NCBI GenBank assembly: GCA_018432315.1
Contig: JAHDLB010000002.1
Coordinates: 186,001-250,000 of the forward strand
Direction: 5' to 3'
Length of the DNA stretch: 64,000 bases
From: Anaerolineae bacterium
GTDB lineage: Bacteria > Chloroflexota > Anaerolineae > Aggregatilineales > Aggregatilineaceae
This document shows, one piece after another, positions 18,244 through 26,746 of this stretch. Every line of letters begins with the position of its first letter. The first letter of the stretch is position 1. The notes beneath the pieces were generated by a model. That model did not search any database. It was not told the origin of the DNA and saw only the letters and a program-made list of their open reading frames with translations. The translations under genes were made by a program, and so were the position numbers.

Positions 18244-19134
18244 ATGGCCGACCTCTATTGCAGCGCGACCTCGCGGGACGCGGGCGAACAGCTCTTCGGC
18301 ACCGCCCCGCGCACGGATGTCTGGTTCCTGCTGGAGTATTCCGGGCGCTGGGAGCCGGAAGCCCTCGACAGCGCGCTGCCGGAGCCGGTGAAACAGGCCC
18401 TGTCCGCCCAGCTCGAAGCCGCCGCCCCGGCGCGCTTCGGCCTGATCCGCCGGGGAAGCGAGCCGGCGCCGGCCCCTGGGCTGGCGTTCTACGTGGCGGT
18501 GATCCGCGAGCAGCGCCCGGCCCTCTACGGCTTCCGGCTGGACGACAGCGCCGACCTGCTCGACCTCGACCTGGCGGCGATTTGGGGCGAAGACCCGGCC
18601 TATGACGCGGCGCGCACGGCGGGCCCGCTGATCCTGGTGTGCACGCATGGCCGCCGCGATCGCTGCTGCGCGCGCGCCGGGCTGCCGGTCTATGACCGGC
18701 TGTGCCAGGAAGCCGGCATCCCAATCTGGCAGGTGTCGCACGTGGGCGGGCACCGCTTCGCGGCGAACGTGATCGCGCTGCCGCACGGCATCTACCATGG
18801 CCGGGTGACGCCGGAGAACGCCGTGCCAACCGTCAGCGCGTATCGCCGGGGCGAGCTTCACCTGGAGACGTATCGCGGGCGGGCGTGTTACCCCAAGCCG
18901 GTCCAGGCGGCGGAGTATTACCTGCGGAGCGAAACCGGGATCGTGGACCTGGACGGGCTGGCGCTGCAATCCGCCGTCCAGCCCGCGCCGGGCCGGTGGA
19001 CGGTCCGGTTCGCCGAGACGCGCGGCGGGCAGTCGCATACCGTGTCGCTCGCGGCGGAAACCACCCCCGGCCTGGCGTATCTCAACTGCACCGATACCGA
19101 ACCGTCCAGCGTGACGCAGTACCGGCGGGTCTGA
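18244..19134 (+). CDS. Sucrase/ferredoxin-like (Apd1-type) thioredoxin-fold protein
   Basis: 296 residues. It matches the sucrase/ferredoxin-like family through VCTHGRRDRCCARAG (near residue 133-147) and the later WQVSHVGGHRFAANV (near 160-175). In this family the Cys residues and the His of HVGGHRFA ligate a [2Fe-2S] cluster in a thioredoxin-like fold, related to yeast Apd1. A redox role in the cytoplasm is likely and the partner is unknown. GGAG stands seven bases before the ATG. It ends six bases from the convergent lipoprotein gene with no obvious terminator between them. Confidence 0.82.
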   Translation: MADLYCSATSRDAGEQLFGTAPRTDVWFLLEYSGRWEPEALDSALPEPVKQALSAQLEAAAPARFGLIRRGSEPAPAPGLAFYVAVIREQRPALYGFRLDDSADLLDLDLAAIWGEDPAYDAARTAGPLILVCTHGRRDRCCARAGLPVYDRLCQEAGIPIWQVSHVGGHRFAANVIALPHGIYHGRVTPENAVPTVSAYRRGELHLETYRGRACYPKPVQAAEYYLRSETGIVDLDGLALQSAVQPAPGRWTVRFAETRGGQSHTVSLAAETTPGLAYLNCTDTEPSSVTQYRRV

Positions 19135-19140
19135 GCGGGA

Positions 19141-20547
19141 CTATTCGCTGTAGTAGTCCACCAGCGCGCTCCCGATCGTGCCCAGGCAATCGGTCAGATC
19201 GACCCAGGCCACGTTCGGGATCGTGCCCACGTTCCACAGGTTCACGCCCTTGACGTAAGGGTCTTCCTCAAGCTGGTAGATGTACTGGATCGCGTCGATG
19301 GTGATGTCCTCGCACGACTCGATCGTGTAGCCGCTGCCCTGCCCCGCCTCGGTGTAGTAAACCGGCACGTCGGTCACGTTGGGAACGCGCTGCTTGAGGA
19401 AGTCGTAGATCAGGCGGTGGCGAAAGGCCAGCCACACGCTCGCCTCGGAGAGCCGCCCGCCTTCGTTGCCGGTGTAGGCATGCATCGCCACCCCGTGCAG
19501 CCGCCCCGACGCGCACGGATTCGCCAGGATGTGCTCGAACACCGGGACGAGCGTCTCGTAATCCTCCACGTCGGGCACCCCGGCGGGGAACGAGAACAGC
19601 AGCAGGCACTGGTCGTACTCGCTGGCGACCTTCATCGCCTCGATCGAAAAGTCGCGCACCCAGTCGATATTGGCGCCGCACTCGTTCATCAGCTCGTAAT
19701 AGTCGGCGTTGACTGGCGCCCAGTGGCGCTGGAGCGACTCCACCCACTCGCGCGCCTCGGTGATCGGGTCGTTGTCGCCGTTGGGGCAGTCGCCGCCGGT
19801 GAAGCCGTGAATGATCGAGCGGAAGATGGTGACGGTCTGCGGCGAGATGCGCTTGGCCTCGTTGAGCGTGCCCTCCGCGCCGGACAGCCCCTTGAGGGTG
19901 CCCATCGGCTGGCCCGCGTCCACCAGACGCTGGACCAGCCCCAACACCTGGGCCTGGCTCGCCCAGTTGAGCAGGTGCAGCCCCAGCAGCGTCGTGTCCG
20001 GCTCGTCGCCCGCCAGGACCGCGCACGAGCGCAGCGCCCCCAGCGTGGCGAACTGCATCGCGCCGTCGCTCAACAACAGCCATCCGGCGTCGGTATTGGC
20101 CCAGCGCAGGCCCTCGCCGTCGGTGTACATCTCGCGGACGGTCAACTGCTGGCGCTCGGCAGCCGCGCCCACTGCCTCGGCGGATCGCTGCGGCGCGCCG
20201 TACAGCGTGACCTGCGGCGCGGTGATGATCGCCGGGCAGGGCCGCTCGCGCGGGATGTTGGGCAGCGGTGTGTAGAGCGGCTGCGCGGTGTATTCCGGCC
20301 CGACGATTGGCCCGTAGTTCACACCCGGCGGCAGCGTCGCCGCGGGGGTGCCCTGCCGGGACGCGGAGCTAACCGGCCTCATGCCCGCCGTGTCCGGCAG
20401 CGGCGTCGCCGGGGGCGTGGCCGTGACCGCGGGCGTGGGCGTGACGTAAACCGGGATCGGGTCCGGGCTGCCACAGGCGGCCAGCGCCAGCCCTCCCGCC
20501 ATGAGCAAGATCAGTGTGAGTAGGGGGAGTTGGGTGTTTGGTTTCAT
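19141..20547 (-). CDS. Lipoprotein with SH3-like and TIM-barrel glycosidase-like domains
   Basis: 468 residues. A signal peptide ends in the lipobox LALAAC (Cys ~25), so the mature protein should be lipid-anchored outside the cell. A Thr/Pro-rich spacer follows, then an SH3-like segment (ITAPQVTLYGAP to ANTDAGWLLL), then a barrel-like domain. The candidate catalytic Glu residues are in LMNECG (~287) and VYYTEAG (~397), the same arrangement as in the two other 'WNEPN' proteins of this window (13793 and 25201) but with a shortened acid/base motif. It probably binds or cleaves extracellular polysaccharide; the specificity is unknown. Confidence 0.7.
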   Translation of the reverse strand: MKPNTQLPLLTLILLMAGGLALAACGSPDPIPVYVTPTPAVTATPPATPLPDTAGMRPVSSASRQGTPAATLPPGVNYGPIVGPEYTAQPLYTPLPNIPRERPCPAIITAPQVTLYGAPQRSAEAVGAAAERQQLTVREMYTDGEGLRWANTDAGWLLLSDGAMQFATLGALRSCAVLAGDEPDTTLLGLHLLNWASQAQVLGLVQRLVDAGQPMGTLKGLSGAEGTLNEAKRISPQTVTIFRSIIHGFTGGDCPNGDNDPITEAREWVESLQRHWAPVNADYYELMNECGANIDWVRDFSIEAMKVASEYDQCLLLFSFPAGVPDVEDYETLVPVFEHILANPCASGRLHGVAMHAYTGNEGGRLSEASVWLAFRHRLIYDFLKQRVPNVTDVPVYYTEAGQGSGYTIESCEDITIDAIQYIYQLEEDPYVKGVNLWNVGTIPNVAWVDLTDCLGTIGSALVDYYSE

Positions 20548-20599
20548 GCCCCAGAGTCTATACTACGCGGCAGAAGACTCAAAAAACTCGATTCGAATC

Positions 20600-20633
20600 A
20601 AAAACCGGGACGGAGAGCAAAGCTCCATCCCGG
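20600..20633 (-). terminator. Intrinsic terminator of hsp20
   Basis: An 11-bp stem with one mismatch (20605-20615 with 20623-20633) and a 7-base loop, followed on the minus strand by T5 (20600-20604). It lies 21 bases after the hsp20 stop. Confidence 0.85.
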
Positions 20634-20654
20634 CAACAACCCGGTTCTGCGCGC

Positions 20655-21116
20655 TTAGACGGTCTCGACCTTGATGCGCTTGGGCTGGCTTTCGGGCCGC
20701 TTGGGCAGCTCCAGGGTCAGCACGCCGTTCGCAAAGGTGGCGTTGATGTTGGCGGCGTCGAGCGTGTCGGCCAGGCGCAGGCTGCGCTTGAACGCGCCGC
20801 TGTAGCGCTCGCGGCGGTGATAGCGCTCGCCGTCCTGCTCCGCGGTGTGGCCCATCTCACCGCTGATCGTCAGGAGGTCGCCCTCGACCTCGACGTTGAC
20901 GTCGTCCGGGGTCATGCCCGGCAGGTCCAGGCGGATAGTCACGCCGTTTTCATGCTCGCTCACGTCCATCGCGGGGCGAAACGCCGGGGCTGCGGCCTCG
21001 CCCCAGGACTGGCCAGGGCGCGCCCATGCCGTCCGCCACAGGTCATCGGCCAGCCGGTCCATCGTCCGCAGGTTGGTATGCGTTCCAATACGGGTCTTGG
21101 GGGTCAGGTTCATCAT
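20655..21116 (-). CDS. Small heat-shock protein (Hsp20/alpha-crystallin)
   Basis: 153 residues, normal for the family. The alpha-crystallin domain runs from about residue 50 (FRPAMDVSEHENGVTIRLDL) to the end, with the family motif ANINATFANGVLTLELPK and a short C-terminal tail containing IKV, the usual I-x-I/V groove binder. It should form oligomers that hold unfolding proteins for Hsp70/Clp machines. I chose the ATG at 21116 (MMNLTPKT) because GGAG lies ten bases upstream; the longer frame beginning at 21140 includes that ribosome site in its coding part. No CIRCE-like operator was recognised upstream. Confidence 0.92.
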   Translation of the reverse strand: MMNLTPKTRIGTHTNLRTMDRLADDLWRTAWARPGQSWGEAAAPAFRPAMDVSEHENGVTIRLDLPGMTPDDVNVEVEGDLLTISGEMGHTAEQDGERYHRRERYSGAFKRSLRLADTLDAANINATFANGVLTLELPKRPESQPKRIKVETV

Positions 21117-21237
21117 CTCGTCTCGTCTCCTTGATCGCATCCTTACATACCAGACTATCGCACAGGCGTGTAAGAATTATCTCGACGCCGCGTAAGAAAA
21201 CGCTCGACAAAACGTTAGCGTTTTACAAGAATGCGCG

Positions 21238-22218
21238 CTAGCGCCGGAACCAGTTGCGGTCGACGCCGGTCAGCTCGTCCAGGCGCCCCATCTCCTCCTC
21301 CGAGAGGCGCAGCCCGACGGCGCCCAGCGACTCCTCGAGCTGCTCGACTGTGTTGGCGCCGACGATGGGCGCCGTCACGAACGGTTGGGTGAGCAGCCAG
21401 CCGAGCGCCATCTGCGCGAGCGTCTTGCCGCGCGCCTGACCCATGGCGCGCAGCTCGTCCAGCAGTTGGAAGTTCTGCTCGGTCATCCAGCGCTGGACGC
21501 CTACGCTGGTGGTCCCGCGCGAGTTTTCCGGTACGTGATCGCGGGTGTACTTGCCGGTGAGAAAGCCGCCCGCCAGCGGGCTGTAGGGGATCATGCCGAT
21601 GCCCTGATCGAGGCACAGGGCGGCCAGGTCCGGCTCCACCTCGCGGCGGTTGAGCAGGTGATAATGCGGCTGGATCGAGTCGTAGCGGGCCAGGTTGTGC
21701 CGGTCGCTGGTCCACAGGGCCTTGGTCAGCAGCCACGCCGCGTGGTTGCTCGCCCCGATGTAGCGCACCTTGCCGTCCCGCACCAGGTCATCCAGCGCGC
21801 GGAGCGTCTCGTCCAGGGGCGTGTCCCAGTCCGGCGCGTGCGTCTGGTACAGGTCGATGTACTCGGTGTTGAGGCGGCGCAGGCTGTCTTCGACGGCGCG
21901 CATAATGTGCTGGCGGCTGAGGCCCTCGCCGTTAGGACCGTCCCACATCTGGCCGCGCACTTTGGTCGCGATCACGATCTGCTCGCGCGGCCTGGAGCGC
22001 AGCCACTGGCCGATGATCCGCTCGGCGACGCCGCCGGGGTTGCCCGGCGCCCACCGGCTGTAAACGTCCGCCGTGTCGATGAAGTTGATGCCCGCCGCCC
22101 AGGCGCGGTCCAACACGCGGTAGGACTGCTCCTCGGTGGCCGTCCAGCGAAATGTCATCGTGCCCAGGCACAGCTCGCTGACCTTCAACCCGGTACGCCC
22201 CAGCTTGCGGTATTCCAT
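21238..22218 (-). CDS. Aldo/keto reductase
   Basis: 326 residues. A typical (beta/alpha)8 aldo/keto reductase: N-terminal MEYRKLGRTGLKVSELCLGT, catalytic Asp and Tyr in DTADVY, Lys in VIATKV and His in LYQTHAPDWD, plus the NADPH-binding end IVGANTVEQLEE. These enzymes reduce aldehydes and ketones with NADPH; the closest look is the YghZ/PdxI-like or general stress group, but the substrate is unknown. The start at 22218 is supported by AAAGGA six bases upstream and by conserved sequence starting right there; the longer frame from 22254 adds a non-conserved MYIDIVKG segment. Confidence 0.92.
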   Translation of the reverse strand: MEYRKLGRTGLKVSELCLGTMTFRWTATEEQSYRVLDRAWAAGINFIDTADVYSRWAPGNPGGVAERIIGQWLRSRPREQIVIATKVRGQMWDGPNGEGLSRQHIMRAVEDSLRRLNTEYIDLYQTHAPDWDTPLDETLRALDDLVRDGKVRYIGASNHAAWLLTKALWTSDRHNLARYDSIQPHYHLLNRREVEPDLAALCLDQGIGMIPYSPLAGGFLTGKYTRDHVPENSRGTTSVGVQRWMTEQNFQLLDELRAMGQARGKTLAQMALGWLLTQPFVTAPIVGANTVEQLEESLGAVGLRLSEEEMGRLDELTGVDRNWFRR

Positions 22219-22386
22219 GATCGTTCCTTTCCCTTTGACTATGTCGATATACAACCCATTGTGGAATCAGAATCTTACCAGCGCCAGGTCATCGCCCGGA
22301 AAGCCCTGGTAATAACCCTGTTTTTCGCCCGTAAGACTTATAATTGAGGTTACGGTTGGTACTATCACTAATTGTAATTCTATTAT

Positions 22387-25143
22387 ATGATAAAAGATAT
22401 TTGGACCGGGCTGCAGCCTTCGTCGTACCCCCTGCAGGAAGAAGAAACGCTCTTGGGCCTTCAGATCATCCTGTTTTTTTCGATCGTGTTCCAGCTCACT
22501 GCTGCCGGTCTCGCCCTGAGCTTGATCCGGGTGACCGAGAACTACAAACGAACGTGGTTTTTCATCGCTGCGGCAGCGCTGGTGATGGTGCTCCGGCGGT
22601 TCACCATTCTCGGCCACCTGCTCAAGGACAGCGATGCAGTATCATCGCGCATGGCGGGCGAGCTGCTGGCGCTGGCGACCTCGATTTTGCTGGTGCTGTT
22701 CATGCTGTATATCCGCCCGCTGCTGATGGCGATCCACCAGGCGCAGGAAGACCTCAAGCGGCGCGTCGCGGAAGGCACCGAGCAGCTCACCCGCACGAAC
22801 GCCGCGCTGCAAAACGAGATCGCCCTCCGGCAGAGCGAGAGCAAATTCCGTCTTGTGTTCGAGTACACGCCGGTGTCGTTGTGGGAAGAGGATTGGTCCG
22901 ACGTCAAACGGTACATCGACACCCTGCGCGCGCAAGGCGTGACCGACTTCCGGGCCTACCTGACCGAGCACCCCGACGCCCTGCGCGAATGTGTGTCGCG
23001 GGTCCGGGTGGTGAACGTCAACCAGGCAACGCTCGATCTCCTCGACATCGCCAGCCGCGACGTGCTGCCCCGCAACCTGGCCTGGCTGCTCGACCTGCAG
23101 CCGCCTGACGTGTTCATCGAGGAATTCGCCGCGCTGGCCGAAGGCAAGACCCGCTTCACCATCGAGGAAGAGCGCCGCACCCTGACCGGCAGGCAGATCA
23201 ACACCATTCTGGGGATCTCCATCGCCCCAGGCTTCGAGGATAACTGGGGCAAGGTGTTGGCCTACGTGCTGGACATCACCGAACGCAAGCAGGCCGAAGA
23301 GGCGCTGAGGGCCAGCCAGGCGGTCCAGGCCGCCATGATCGAGGCGATCCCCGACATGCTGTTCCGGTTCAACCGCGAGGGACGGTACCTGGCCGCGTAT
23401 ACTCACCAGGAAAGCCTGCTGGTGGCCCCCACGCGCGAGTTGATCGGGCACACGATCGACGAGATGCTGCCGCCCGATCTCGCCCGGGCAACCCACGAGC
23501 ATTTGCACAAGGTGCTGGAGACGGGCGAAACTCACACGTTCGAATACACGCTGCCGGTGCAGGAAGATCTGCACTATTTCGAGGCGCGCTTCGCGGTCAG
23601 CGGGCCGGACGAGGTCGTCCTGATCGTGCGCGACGTCACCGAGCGCAAGACGGCGGATGAAGCGCTCCAGGCACAGCGCGCCTTCCTGCGGCAGATCATC
23701 GACGCGATCCCCAGCCTGGTTTTCGCCAAGGACCGCGAAGGCCGCTACATCCTGGCGAACAAGGCGATGGCCGACCGCTACAACGTGACGGCGGACGAAC
23801 TGCTAGGCAAAACCGATGCCGAGCTGAATCCGGACCCCGAAGAAGCCGCCCGGTATCTTGAGTCCGACCGCGTCGTGTTCCAAAAGCGCGAACCGTGGCT
23901 CATCCCGATCGAGCCGGGCGGCCACACGGCCAGCGGCGAGCCGAAATGGTACCAGACGATCAAGGTCCCGCTGTTTTCGCCGGACGGCGAGCCGGAATAC
24001 CTGCTGGGCGTCGCAACCGATATTACGTCGCGCAAGCAGGCCGAGGACGCGCTCGCCACCCAGCAGGAATACCTGCGCGAGATCATCGACGTCACCCCTT
24101 CGGTCATCTTCATCAAGGATCACGAGGGGCGCTATACCCTTGCCAACCAGGCGATGGCCGACCTGGCCCAGGTGCCGGTTGAGGACCTCATCGGGCGGCT
24201 GGATGCCGATTTTGCGGGCACGCCGGAAGACCGCGCGCGCCGCGAAGCGGAAGATCGTCACGTGCTCAGCACACTGCAGCCGCTCGTCATTCCCGAAGAG
24301 GGAATCTACGATCCGGGCACCGGCGAATGGCGCTGGTTCCAGGTTGCCAAAGTCCCGATCATCGCGCCGGACCGCGACGAATACCAGATCCTGGTCGTCG
24401 CCGAAGACATCACCACCCGCAAGCTGGCCGAGGAACAGGCGGGCGCCCTGGCGCTCGAAAAGGAGCGCAGCCGCATTCTCTCCGAGTTCATCCGCGACAC
24501 GTCGCACGAGTTCGGCACGCCGCTGTCGGTCATGCGGACCAGCCTGTACGTGCTCGGCCAGCTCGTGGACGGCACGGCTGAGGAACACCACCTCCAGTTA
24601 GTCAACAAGCAGGTCCAGTACCTCGAGACGCTGGTGCAGAACCTGCTCACCATGTCGCGGCTGGACAGCGGCGACGAGTTCAAGGCGCTGCCCGTCGATC
24701 TCAACGGCCTGATCGAGAGCGTGCACGAACGGCTGGAGACATACATCCGGGACAAGGGGCTGGCCCTCCGCCTGGAACTCGATGCCGGGCTGCCGCCGGT
24801 CAAGGGCGATCCCAAGTACCTGCACGTGGCGCTCGAAAACCTGGTCGATAATGCGATCCGCTACACGCCGGAGGATGGCGCGATCACGATCCGCACCTGC
24901 CGCGAGAACAACCGCGCCGTCGTCGAAGTGCAGGATACCGGCGTCGGCATTCCCGCGGACCAACACGATCTCATCTTCGCGCGGTTCTATCGCATCGACC
25001 AGGCGCGGTCCGATCGCGGCGCCGGGCTGGGGCTGCCCATCGCGCGGAAGATCGTCGACAACCACCAGGGCGCGATCACGATCGACAGCGCGCCCGGTGA
25101 GGGCAGTATCTTCCGGGTGTTTTTGCCAATTCCCCCCGCTTAA
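22387..25143 (+). CDS. Membrane histidine kinase with four PAS domains, orphan
   Basis: 918 residues. Three hydrophobic helices in the first ~115 residues are followed by a coiled linker, a divergent PAS (~155-300), three clear PAS domains each ending in a T-x-RK-type motif (VTERKTADEA, ITSRKQAEDA, ITTRKLAEEQ), a HisKA dimerisation helix with the phospho-accepting His707 in DTSHEFGTPLS, and a HATPase with N-box ENLVDNAIRY, DTGVGIP and GAGLGLPIA. The H-box reads HEFGT where most kinases have HELRT. No response regulator lies next to it, so its target must be elsewhere. A TATAAT at 22339-22344 may drive it. No Shine-Dalgarno is seen before the chosen ATG, so the start is the least certain part. 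Confidence 0.88.
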   Translation: MIKDIWTGLQPSSYPLQEEETLLGLQIILFFSIVFQLTAAGLALSLIRVTENYKRTWFFIAAAALVMVLRRFTILGHLLKDSDAVSSRMAGELLALATSILLVLFMLYIRPLLMAIHQAQEDLKRRVAEGTEQLTRTNAALQNEIALRQSESKFRLVFEYTPVSLWEEDWSDVKRYIDTLRAQGVTDFRAYLTEHPDALRECVSRVRVVNVNQATLDLLDIASRDVLPRNLAWLLDLQPPDVFIEEFAALAEGKTRFTIEEERRTLTGRQINTILGISIAPGFEDNWGKVLAYVLDITERKQAEEALRASQAVQAAMIEAIPDMLFRFNREGRYLAAYTHQESLLVAPTRELIGHTIDEMLPPDLARATHEHLHKVLETGETHTFEYTLPVQEDLHYFEARFAVSGPDEVVLIVRDVTERKTADEALQAQRAFLRQIIDAIPSLVFAKDREGRYILANKAMADRYNVTADELLGKTDAELNPDPEEAARYLESDRVVFQKREPWLIPIEPGGHTASGEPKWYQTIKVPLFSPDGEPEYLLGVATDITSRKQAEDALATQQEYLREIIDVTPSVIFIKDHEGRYTLANQAMADLAQVPVEDLIGRLDADFAGTPEDRARREAEDRHVLSTLQPLVIPEEGIYDPGTGEWRWFQVAKVPIIAPDRDEYQILVVAEDITTRKLAEEQAGALALEKERSRILSEFIRDTSHEFGTPLSVMRTSLYVLGQLVDGTAEEHHLQLVNKQVQYLETLVQNLLTMSRLDSGDEFKALPVDLNGLIESVHERLETYIRDKGLALRLELDAGLPPVKGDPKYLHVALENLVDNAIRYTPEDGAITIRTCRENNRAVVEVQDTGVGIPADQHDLIFARFYRIDQARSDRGAGLGLPIARKIVDNHQGAITIDSAPGEGSIFRVFLPIPPA

Positions 25144-25200
25144 TTTAAGATTCTGCCTTGTGCCACAATCCTAGCCACACCTAGTCACAGGGAAGAATCC

Positions 25201-26652
25201 ATGCTCAAACACGTTCGACGTTACCGCGCCGTAGGGATCGGGCTGTTTGGACTCGCGAGTCTGGTCGCAGCGGTGATCGTGCTGGTGGCGCCTCACTACG
25301 CCGATGCAGCGCCCTTCCTCCAGGCGACGCCATCCCCCACGCCCGGCTCTTACGGGCCGATCATCACCGCCGCGCCGCCTTCGACGGCGCCCACCGACGC
25401 CACCGCCGGGGCCGATACCGCTGAGCCCGCAACCGAGCCGGCGGAGACGCCGTCGCCCGAAGCCACTCCCGCCCCCACGACGCCCACGCCGCAGCCCACC
25501 GCCACGCTCGGCGGCACGCCGCTGCCTACCTTCGACGCCAGCATGATGGGCATCCAGATTCACCCCGACCTGTCCCGCGAGGATTTCCAGAACCGGCTCC
25601 AGCAGGTCAAGGAGATGGGGATGGAGTGGGTCAAGTTCCAGTTCGGCTGGGACCTCCTGCAGCCCTCGCCCGACTCCGAAGGCGACCAGATGGGTCGCTA
25701 TCGCCTGTTCGTCCAGAGCGCCTACGGGCTCGATCTCAGGGTGCTGGTGAGCATCGCCAAGGCGCCGGACTGGGCGCGCTCGACGACCGAAGAAGACGGC
25801 CCGCCCAGCGATCCGCAGGCGCTGGCCGCGATCCTGACGCGGATGCTCGAGCACATCGATCTCGACCTGTTCGGCAACCACCCGGTCACCGCGGTCGAGG
25901 TGTGGAACGAGCCGAACCTGCGCCGCGAGTGGAACGGCAACCCGCTGAACGGTGCGGACTACATGCGCTACTTCGACGCGGCCTACCACGCCGTCCGCGC
26001 GGCGCCCGGCGGCGAGCGAATCACGGTGGTGACGGCGGGCCTGGCGCCCACCGGCATCAACGATGGCGTGAACGCCGTCGACGACCGCGTCTACCTGCGC
26101 CAGATGTACCAGGCCGGGCTGGCGAATCCGGCCTACCAGAACATCGCCATCGGCATCCACCCGTACAGCGCCTGGAACGCGCCGGATGCACACTGGTGCG
26201 GGCAGGCGCAGTGCAGCGAGCGCGGGTACGACAATCACCCGTCGTTCTTCTTCGCCAACACCATCGAGGACTACCACAACATCATGGTCGAGTTCGGCGA
26301 CAACACGCGCCAACTGTGGGCGACCGAATTCGGCTGGGGCACGTTTGACGGCCTGTACTACAGCGATGGCACGCCCGCCCAGTCACCGGAAGGCTTCCCC
26401 TACTACGACTACATCGACGAGTGGGACATGGCGAATTATGTCATGCGCGCCTACGAGATCGGGCAGAACACGCCCTGGATCGGCGTGATGTTCTTGTGGA
26501 ACCTGAACTTCGCCGATCCGTACTACGTGGACAACCAGGACCCGCGCGCCGCGTATGCCGTCTGGGGCACCGAGCCGCAGCCGGAGCGCCCGGTCTTCAC
26601 GCTGCTGGCGCGCGCGCCGAAGATTCACAGCGAATACCCGCCCCAGCAGTAG
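25201..26652 (+). CDS. Exported TIM-barrel glycoside-hydrolase-like protein with Pro/Thr linker
   Basis: 483 residues. An N-terminal membrane helix (~12-32, possibly a cleaved signal ending near ADAA) is followed by ~80 residues rich in Thr, Pro and Ala, then a clan GH-A-like barrel. Candidate acid/base Glu is in EVWNEPN (~237) and candidate nucleophile Glu in LWATEFGWG (~376). It resembles the proteins at 13793 and 19141, so the window holds a small paralogous set. It likely binds or hydrolyses extracellular glycans. GGGAAG precedes the ATG. It ends next to the convergent LysM protein gene, separated by a strong hairpin. Confidence 0.78.
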   Translation: MLKHVRRYRAVGIGLFGLASLVAAVIVLVAPHYADAAPFLQATPSPTPGSYGPIITAAPPSTAPTDATAGADTAEPATEPAETPSPEATPAPTTPTPQPTATLGGTPLPTFDASMMGIQIHPDLSREDFQNRLQQVKEMGMEWVKFQFGWDLLQPSPDSEGDQMGRYRLFVQSAYGLDLRVLVSIAKAPDWARSTTEEDGPPSDPQALAAILTRMLEHIDLDLFGNHPVTAVEVWNEPNLRREWNGNPLNGADYMRYFDAAYHAVRAAPGGERITVVTAGLAPTGINDGVNAVDDRVYLRQMYQAGLANPAYQNIAIGIHPYSAWNAPDAHWCGQAQCSERGYDNHPSFFFANTIEDYHNIMVEFGDNTRQLWATEFGWGTFDGLYYSDGTPAQSPEGFPYYDYIDEWDMANYVMRAYEIGQNTPWIGVMFLWNLNFADPYYVDNQDPRAAYAVWGTEPQPERPVFTLLARAPKIHSEYPPQQ

Positions 26653-26677
26653 CCGGGCGGCGCAGCGTCCCTTCACC

Positions 26678-26718
26678 AAAAAACGGCGCGACCGGGATGT
26701 GCGATCTCCCGGTCGCGC
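26678..26718 (-). terminator. Intrinsic terminator of the LysM surface-protein gene
   Basis: A perfect 12-bp stem (26686-26697 with 26707-26718) with a T6 tract on the minus strand (26678-26683). The + side has only two Ts, so it mainly serves the minus-strand gene but may also slow transcription from the convergent one. Confidence 0.88.
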
Positions 26719-26746
26719 TTGTGATTCACGGGGCGCGGCGGCGCGG

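Noticed and set aside
15778-19038. 1086-residue minus-strand frame opposite the GT39, SDR and sucrase/ferredoxin genes
   Set aside because: No motif and wrong composition; the + strand frames carry conserved motifs.
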